Below, piece by piece: positions 59,642 through 64,000 of a DNA stretch of 64,000 nt (its first letter is position 1; the number at the start of each line of letters is the position of its first letter). The notes under the pieces are model-generated. The model did not search any database, was not told the origin of the DNA, and was given only the letters and a program-made list of their open reading frames with translations. Origin of the DNA: Rhodobacterales bacterium (GTDB lineage: Bacteria > Pseudomonadota > Alphaproteobacteria > Rhodobacterales > Rhodobacteraceae); NCBI GenBank assembly GCA_017303485.1, contig JAFLCY010000001.1, forward strand, positions 124,001-188,000, written 5' to 3'. The position numbers and the translations under genes were made by a program.

Positions 59642-60948
59642 GTCGCGGCGGCTCCATAGGGGACATTTTTCCCACCATAGCGCCGGACGCGGATGTTGCA
59701 TTGTTCTGCATGCCCGACGAAGCCCTCCAGCATGCAGAGACGGCTGCCGTATTCGCCGATCTGCGCGGCGGCAGCGTCGGTTGTGATGCGCTGATAGCTG
59801 TGGGTTTTCAGGAACTTGCCAACCCAAAGCCCGCCAGTATAACGCCCGGCCTTCTTGGTCGGCAGCGTGTGGTTCGTGCCGATCACCTTGTCCCCGTTCG
59901 CAACGTTGGTCCGGGGGCCAAGGAAAAGCGCGCCGTAGCTGTGCATGTTCTGCAGATACCAGTCGTCGCGGTCGGTCATGACCTGCACATGCTCGGATGC
60001 GATGTCATTGGCGACCGCCAGCATCTCGTCATGGGTGCCGCAAAGGATGACCTCGCCATAGTCGCGCCAGCTGACGGATGCCGTGGCGGCGGTGGGCAGG
60101 ATGGTCAGCAATCGGTCGATTTCCGCCAACGTACCTTCGGCCAGCTTGCGGGAATTGGTCACCAGTACGGCGGGCGAGTTGTAGCCGTGTTCCGCCTGGC
60201 CAAGGAGGTCGGTCGCGCACATTTCGGCATCCACGGTGTCGTCGGCGATCACCATCGTTTCGGTCGGCCCGGCGAAAAGGTCGATGCCGACGCGGCCGTA
60301 AAGCTGCCGTTTGGCTTCCGCGACATAGGCATTGCCGGGGCCGACGATCATGTCGACCGGCTTGATGGTCTCGGTCCCGATGGCCATCGCGCCCACGGCC
60401 TGCATGCCGCCAAGGACGTAAATCTCATGCGCGCCACCCATGTGCATGGCGGCGACGATGGCCGGGTGCGGCGCGCCGTTCACCGGGGGCGCGCTGGCGA
60501 TGATCCGGGGCACGCCAGCGACCGAGGCGGTCAGGACGGACATGTGGGCAGAGGCGACCATGGGGAACTTGCCGCCGGGCACGTAGCAGCCGACCGACTG
60601 GACGGGGATGTTGCGGTGGCCAAGGATCACGCCGGGAAGGGTCTCGACCTCCACATCCGTCATGCTGGCGCGCTGGACCTCGGCAAAACGGCGGATCTGG
60701 GTCTGGGCAAAGCGAATGTCTTCAATGTCACGCGGGGCGACCTTCTGGACGGCAGCCTCGATCTCGGACGGGGTGAGACGGAAGGCGAGCGGGTCGTATT
60801 TGTCGAACTTCACCGACAGCTCGCGCACGGCGGCGTCGCCGCGGGCGGAAATATCGGCCAGGACGGATTCGACAGTGGCGCGGACCTGGGCATCGTCGGC
60901 GGCCCGTTCCGCCTCGGGCTTGCCGTGCTTAAGCCAGGTGATCGCCAT
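59638..60948 (-). CDS. Histidinol dehydrogenase-like enzyme 1
   Basis: 436-residue HisD-family zinc dehydrogenase that oxidises an alcohol to the acid in two NAD steps. Seen: [13 protein letters not shown] (about 124-136), [27 protein letters not shown], the zinc-ligand Gln/His in [17 protein letters not shown] and GTNHTLPT. No histidine biosynthesis gene is near and a paralogue is divergent, so a catabolic role is likely; HpsN-type sulfopropanediol dehydrogenases belong to the same family. ATG at 60948 follows GAGGCTCCC. First gene of the minus operon. Confidence 0.85.
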   Translation of the reverse strand: MAITWLKHGKPEAERAADDAQVRATVESVLADISARGDAAVRELSVKFDKYDPLAFRLTPSEIEAAVQKVAPRDIEDIRFAQTQIRRFAEVQRASMTDVEVETLPGVILGHRNIPVQSVGCYVPGGKFPMVASAHMSVLTASVAGVPRIIASAPPVNGAPHPAIVAAMHMGGAHEIYVLGGMQAVGAMAIGTETIKPVDMIVGPGNAYVAEAKRQLYGRVGIDLFAGPTETMVIADDTVDAEMCATDLLGQAEHGYNSPAVLVTNSRKLAEGTLAEIDRLLTILPTAATASVSWRDYGEVILCGTHDEMLAVANDIASEHVQVMTDRDDWYLQNMHSYGALFLGPRTNVANGDKVIGTNHTLPTKKAGRYTGGLWVGKFLKTHSYQRITTDAAAAQIGEYGSRLCMLEGFVGHAEQCNIRVRRYGGKNVPYGAAAT

Positions 60949-60958
60949 GGGAGCCTCA

Positions 60959-60976
60959 TTTGAATACGTTTGCAAT
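60959..60976. promoter_or_regulatory. Operator-like site 1 (TTTGAATACGTTTGCAAT)
   Basis: An 18-bp site, 10 bp upstream of the minus-strand histidinol-dehydrogenase-like start. It matches the perfect palindrome at 61083-61100 at its flanks and central ACGT, in the style of LacI-family operators. No regulator gene is adjacent in the window. Confidence 0.5.
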
Positions 60977-61082
60977 ATGTTTAGAGCATCGATGGGCTGG
61001 ATGGCAAGTGGCAACTGCGGTCGCGTCACGCATAGGCGCGCCGCAGAGCAATCATTTTCGTGCGTAGCCCCAGAAAACAAGG

Positions 61083-61100
61083 TTTGCAGACGTATGCAAA
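61083..61100. promoter_or_regulatory. Operator-like palindrome 2 (TTTGCAGACGTATGCAAA)
   Basis: TTTGCA (61083-61088) and TGCAAA (61095-61100) are perfect inverted repeats around GACGTA. It lies 57 bp before the plus-strand histidinol-dehydrogenase-like ATG and 124 bp centre to centre from the related site at 60959. A shared regulator acting on both divergent genes is probable. Confidence 0.6.
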
Positions 61101-61156
61101 AATGAGTAGAACAACGGAAAGAGTCATGCCCGGCTGTCGGGCCGAAAGGAGCTATG

Positions 61157-62452
61157 ATGTCTGCCTCGTCCGAAGCCTATCCTTCCGCAAAGGTTGCCTG
61201 GGTCAAGTCACCTGGCCGCAGCGCCGAAAATGACAACAAGCCGGTCGCCGAACTGGTTGCAGGGGTTCTGGCTGACGTGAAGACCCGTGGCGACGCGGCA
61301 GTACGGGAATATTCCGCCAAATTTGACAAGGCTGAAGTCGTGGCTTTGGAAATCAGCATGGCCGAGCGGGAGGCAGCGGTCGCTGCACTCGATCCGCAAA
61401 CCCGCAAGGACACCGAATTCGCCATCGCCAACGTGCGGCGGTTTGCCGAGGCGCAGCTGGCGACGATCCTTCCCTTGGATATGGAATCGCTGCCGGGCGT
61501 CTTCATGGGCCATCGGGTGATCCCGATCGACCGCGTGGGCTGCTACGTGCCGGGCGGTCGCTTTCCGCTTCTGTCCGCACCGATCATGACCATCGTTCCG
61601 GCCAAGGTCGCGGGGGTGAAGGAGGTCATCGCCTGCCTGCCGCCGAACGCCCATCAGGCGATGGTGGCGGGGTGTCACCTGTCCGGGGCAGACCGGGTGT
61701 TCCGGATCGGGGGCGCGCAGGCGATTGCGGCGATGGCCTATGGGACGGACTCGGTGCCGCCGGTGATGAAGATCATGGGGCCCGGCAATGCCTTCGTGAA
61801 CGAAGCGAAGCGGCAGGTGTTCGGGCCGGTGGGGATCGACCAGCTGGCGGGACCGTCGGAGATCTACATCCTCGCGGATGAGACCGGGGATGTGGAGATG
61901 ATCGCGACCGATCTTCTGGCCCAGGCCGAGCATGATGTGCGGACCCGGGTGGGGCTGATCACGACGGACCGGAAGCTGGCCGAGGCGGTGGTGGTCGAGG
62001 TGGAACGGCAGCTGGCAGGGCTGTCAACAGCCTCGGTCGCGGCTCCGGCCTGGGCGGACTATGGTGAGATTGCGGTCTGCGAGGACGAGGCAGCGATGAT
62101 CGCCTATTCCGACTGGATCGCAGCCGAGCATCTGCAGGTTCATACCCGCGACCCGCATGGGTTGGCGAAGAAGCTGACGAACTATGGGTCGCTGTTCATC
62201 GGCGAGCTGGCCTCGGTGGTCTATTCGGACAAGTGTTCCGGGACGAACCATACCCTGCCGACGATGGCGGCGGGGCGGTATACGGGCGGCCTATGGGTCG
62301 GGGCCTATGTTAAGATCGCCACCCACCAATGGCTGACCGAGGAGGGGGTGAAGCAAGTCGCGCCACCCGCCGCGCGGCAGGCGGCCTCGGAGGGGTTGGA
62401 GGGGCACCGGCGGGCGGCGCAGCTGCGGCTGGACCGGATGCAGGTTCGATAG
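61157..62452 (+). CDS. Histidinol dehydrogenase-like enzyme 2
   Basis: 431-residue HisD-family protein, paralogue of the divergent gene. Seen: [13 protein letters not shown] (about 124-136), [35 protein letters not shown] (Q and H zinc ligands), AAEHLQVHT and GTNHTLPT, with a Gly/Ala/Arg-rich C-terminus. Two ATGs follow each other; the one at 61157 is 5 nt after GGAG and is preferred over 61154. It is monocistronic and followed by a good terminator. Substrate unknown. Confidence 0.87.
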   Translation: MSASSEAYPSAKVAWVKSPGRSAENDNKPVAELVAGVLADVKTRGDAAVREYSAKFDKAEVVALEISMAEREAAVAALDPQTRKDTEFAIANVRRFAEAQLATILPLDMESLPGVFMGHRVIPIDRVGCYVPGGRFPLLSAPIMTIVPAKVAGVKEVIACLPPNAHQAMVAGCHLSGADRVFRIGGAQAIAAMAYGTDSVPPVMKIMGPGNAFVNEAKRQVFGPVGIDQLAGPSEIYILADETGDVEMIATDLLAQAEHDVRTRVGLITTDRKLAEAVVVEVERQLAGLSTASVAAPAWADYGEIAVCEDEAAMIAYSDWIAAEHLQVHTRDPHGLAKKLTNYGSLFIGELASVVYSDKCSGTNHTLPTMAAGRYTGGLWVGAYVKIATHQWLTEEGVKQVAPPAARQAASEGLEGHRRAAQLRLDRMQVR

Positions 62453-62487
62453 GCTGCCCGCGCGGGGACAGCTTTTCAGGTCATTTG

Positions 62488-62521
62488 GTTAGGATCGCAC
62501 GTGAGTGCGGTCCTAACTTTT
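62488..62521 (+). terminator. Rho-independent terminator
   Basis: GTTAGGATCGCAC (62488-62500) pairs with GTGCGGTCCTAAC (62505-62517) with one T-G wobble, GTGA loop, then TTTT (62518-62521). It lies 36 bp after the stop of the second histidinol-dehydrogenase-like gene. Confidence 0.85.
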
Positions 62522-62604
62522 CCAGCGCTTCAGAATGATCTTGTGGTGACGCCTCCTCGTCGCACTTCGTGCGCTCGTCGGTCGGTCGAGCGAGGAGCGG
62601 CCCG

Positions 62605-63957
62605 TCAGAGGGGCGGGCGCTGGACGGAATGGTCGGTTGCCCGCTCATAGGCGTGGCCTGCGGCGCAGAGGAGGTCTTCGTCACCGATCCGTGCAATGAG
62701 TTGCATGCCCAGCGGCAGGCCGTTCTCGAATCCGGCCGGCAGCGACAGCGCGGGCTGGCCAGTCAGATTGAAAGGGATCGTGCGCATCGGAGTCCAGACG
62801 GCCTTCTCGCCGTCGAAAGCCGAGAAGGGGAGCGCGGGCGTCAGGGTCGTGGCGGTGAGGACCAGGTCACAGCCGTCCATCGCCTGAAGCATTTCGGCGG
62901 TCAGGCGGGTTTGCGCCCGCCGGGCGAGGGCCTAATCCTCGGCATCGAGAGCGACCCCGAAGGCGAGGCATTGCAGGGTCGGGCGGCCGTAGTCTGCCGC
63001 GTGGTCGCGGATCAGCGCGCGGTGTTCGTCCAGCGCCTCGGCGTGGAGAATGATCGAGGCGGCGGCTTCATAGGGCGCATAGGCGGGAAGCGTGACCAGC
63101 CTGATCCGCGCACCGAGGAGGGAGAGGGTCGAGGCTGCTTCGTCCATCACGCGGACCAGGGCTTCACTGGCCTGCGGGTCGTCGGCGAACCATTCGCGGG
63201 CATAGCCGATGGTCAGGCCAGCAATGGATTGGCCGAGCCGGGAAGAAGCGGGGCGCCAGTCGCTCTCGGTCATCGCATCAAGGGCGAGGGCGGCTTCTTC
63301 GACCGTTGCAGCCAGCGGTCCGGTGTGGTCGAGGCTGGGGGAGAGCGGAAAGGCCCCTGCCCTGCTGATGCGGTCATAGCTCGGCTTCAGGCCGACTGAG
63401 CCGCAGTAGGCCGAGGGCGAACGGATCGATCCGCCGGTGTCGGTGCCGATGGCCAGTCGCACGAGACCACCTGCAACGGCAGCAGCGGAACCGGAGGAGG
63501 AACCGCCGGTTATGTGGGCCGGGTTCCACGGGTTCCGGGCGGGCGGATCCGGCAGGGTGAGGTCGGGGCCAACCATGGCGAATTCGTAGGTGGCAACCTT
63601 GCCGATCAGGACGGCACCTTGGGCGCGCAGGCGGGCAATGGCGGGGGCGTCGGTATCGGCGATGCGGCCCTGAAGGACGCGAGAGCCGGAACTGGCGGGT
63701 TGGCCTGCCACGTCGATCAGGTCCTTCACCGCGACGGGAAGGCCGCAGAGCGGGCCGGGGTCACCGGCCACAAGCATCGCATCGGCGCGGTCGGCCTGCT
63801 CCAAAGCATCAGCGGCTACATGAGTGAAGGCGTGCAGGCGCGGATTGCGCGCCGCGATCCGGGCAAGAACGGCCATGGTCAGCGCATGGGAGGTCAGGGT
63901 GCCGGCGCGGAGCGCAGCGGCGGCCTCGGGCAGGGAAAGGTCGGCGGGGTCGGTCAT
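62605..63957 (-). pseudogene. Amidase gene interrupted by an in-frame amber codon
   Basis: Amidase-signature enzyme of 450 codons. N-terminal 341 residues are intact with K78 (VKDL), S153 (GGSSSGS) and nucleophile S177 (TDTGGSIR). Codon 342 is TAG (62932-62934), within AED-stop-ALARRAQTRL; relatives often have Tyr here, so a single TAC/TAT to TAG change is likely. The frame continues without other damage for another 108 codons to a normal C-terminus (NLTGQPALSLPAGF). It may be a recent pseudogene, a sequencing error or suppressed. Overlaps the upstream gene by 4 bp. Confidence 0.82.
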
Positions 63958-64000
63958 TCCGGCAGGGCCAGGCAGGCCTGCACCTTGGCGACTTCGCCAC
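63954..64000 (-). CDS. C-terminal end of an unidentified gene, partial
   Basis: Fifteen codons ending GEVAKVQACLALPE before a TGA that overlaps the amidase ATG by 4 bp (ATGA). The overlap style is the same as in the rest of the window, so a real upstream gene in the same operon is likely. Too short to name. Confidence 0.45.
   Translation of the reverse strand, partial: GEVAKVQACLALPE

Noticed and set aside
59638..62452. Histidine biosynthesis hisD genes
   Set aside because: Two divergent copies, no other his genes, and a catabolic neighbourhood argue for other alcohol dehydrogenases of the same family.
1..64000. CRISPR arrays, tRNA or rRNA genes, phage or integrative element ends
   Set aside because: No regularly spaced repeats, cloverleaf-like segments, rRNA-like stretches, integrase genes or attachment-site duplications were recognised by eye; a covariance-model search would be needed to exclude small RNAs.

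Overview
The window reads as a chromosomal stretch of a high-GC alphaproteobacterium, most likely a member of the Rhodobacteraceae. This rests on the complete general-stress-response module (ecfG, nepR, phyR and a HisKA_2 kinase), the ChvE-GguAB/GbpR sugar system, the molybdenum-hydroxylase and IorAB genes, and the density of ABC-transporter/catabolic operons. Coding density is high, genes often overlap by 4 bp, and no rRNA, tRNA or CRISPR array was seen. Genus was not determined.

Layout. (1) 1-3250: peptide/nickel-type ABC transporter (binding protein, two permeases; the last gene runs off the left edge). (2) 3419-6834: general stress response. A kinase gene, ecfG and a 58-residue nepR lie on the minus strand, divergent from phyR, around a symmetric EcfG-type promoter. 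(3) 6846-15843: iorB, iorA, a MarR regulator and a cyclase-family hydrolase, divergent from a three-subunit molybdenum hydroxylase followed by a small MoaD/ThiS-like protein. This looks like an (hetero)aromatic, possibly indole-related, catabolic locus. (4) 15918-19948: a GntR regulator divergent from a 4-hydroxyproline degradation operon (DapA-like deaminase, D-amino-acid dehydrogenase, proline-racemase-family epimerase). (5) 20036-36809: a large sugar locus. It holds a YtfQRT-YjfF-like importer with its GntR, then galM, alpha-ketoglutarate semialdehyde dehydrogenase, a galactose/arabinose 1-dehydrogenase, an IlvD-family sugar-acid dehydratase, a GguC-like protein, GguBA, ChvE and a divergent GbpR-like LysR regulator. 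Together these suggest an oxidative (Weimberg-like) route to alpha-ketoglutarate; the same semialdehyde dehydrogenase could also finish hydroxyproline breakdown. (6) 36816-45219: a PanB paralogue, a Rieske ferredoxin and a fatty-acid-desaturase-like oxygenase resembling the rhizopine genes mocE/mocD, divergent from a LacI regulator, an inosose-isomerase-like TIM barrel, an inositol/rhizopine-type ABC importer and an inositol dehydrogenase. (7) 45220-45614: a relic of an IS3-family transposase. (8) 45615-54056: an alpha/beta hydrolase, a second peptide-type ABC transporter, an amidase and a divergent HTH regulator. (9) 54226-62452: a seven-gene minus-strand catabolic operon (histidinol-dehydrogenase-like, SDR, duplicated NTF2-like, bicupin, MetE-like, alpha/beta hydrolase, HpcH/HpaI aldolase) divergent from a second histidinol-dehydrogenase-like gene, with two matching palindromes between them. 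I cannot assign its substrate, and it is the best candidate here for an undescribed pathway. (10) 62605-64000: an amidase gene broken by one in-frame amber codon, and the end of an unknown gene.

Recurring themes are sugar/amide import coupled to oxidation, a stem-loop immediately after four of the five binding-protein genes, and divergent regulator/operon pairs with visible operator-like repeats.
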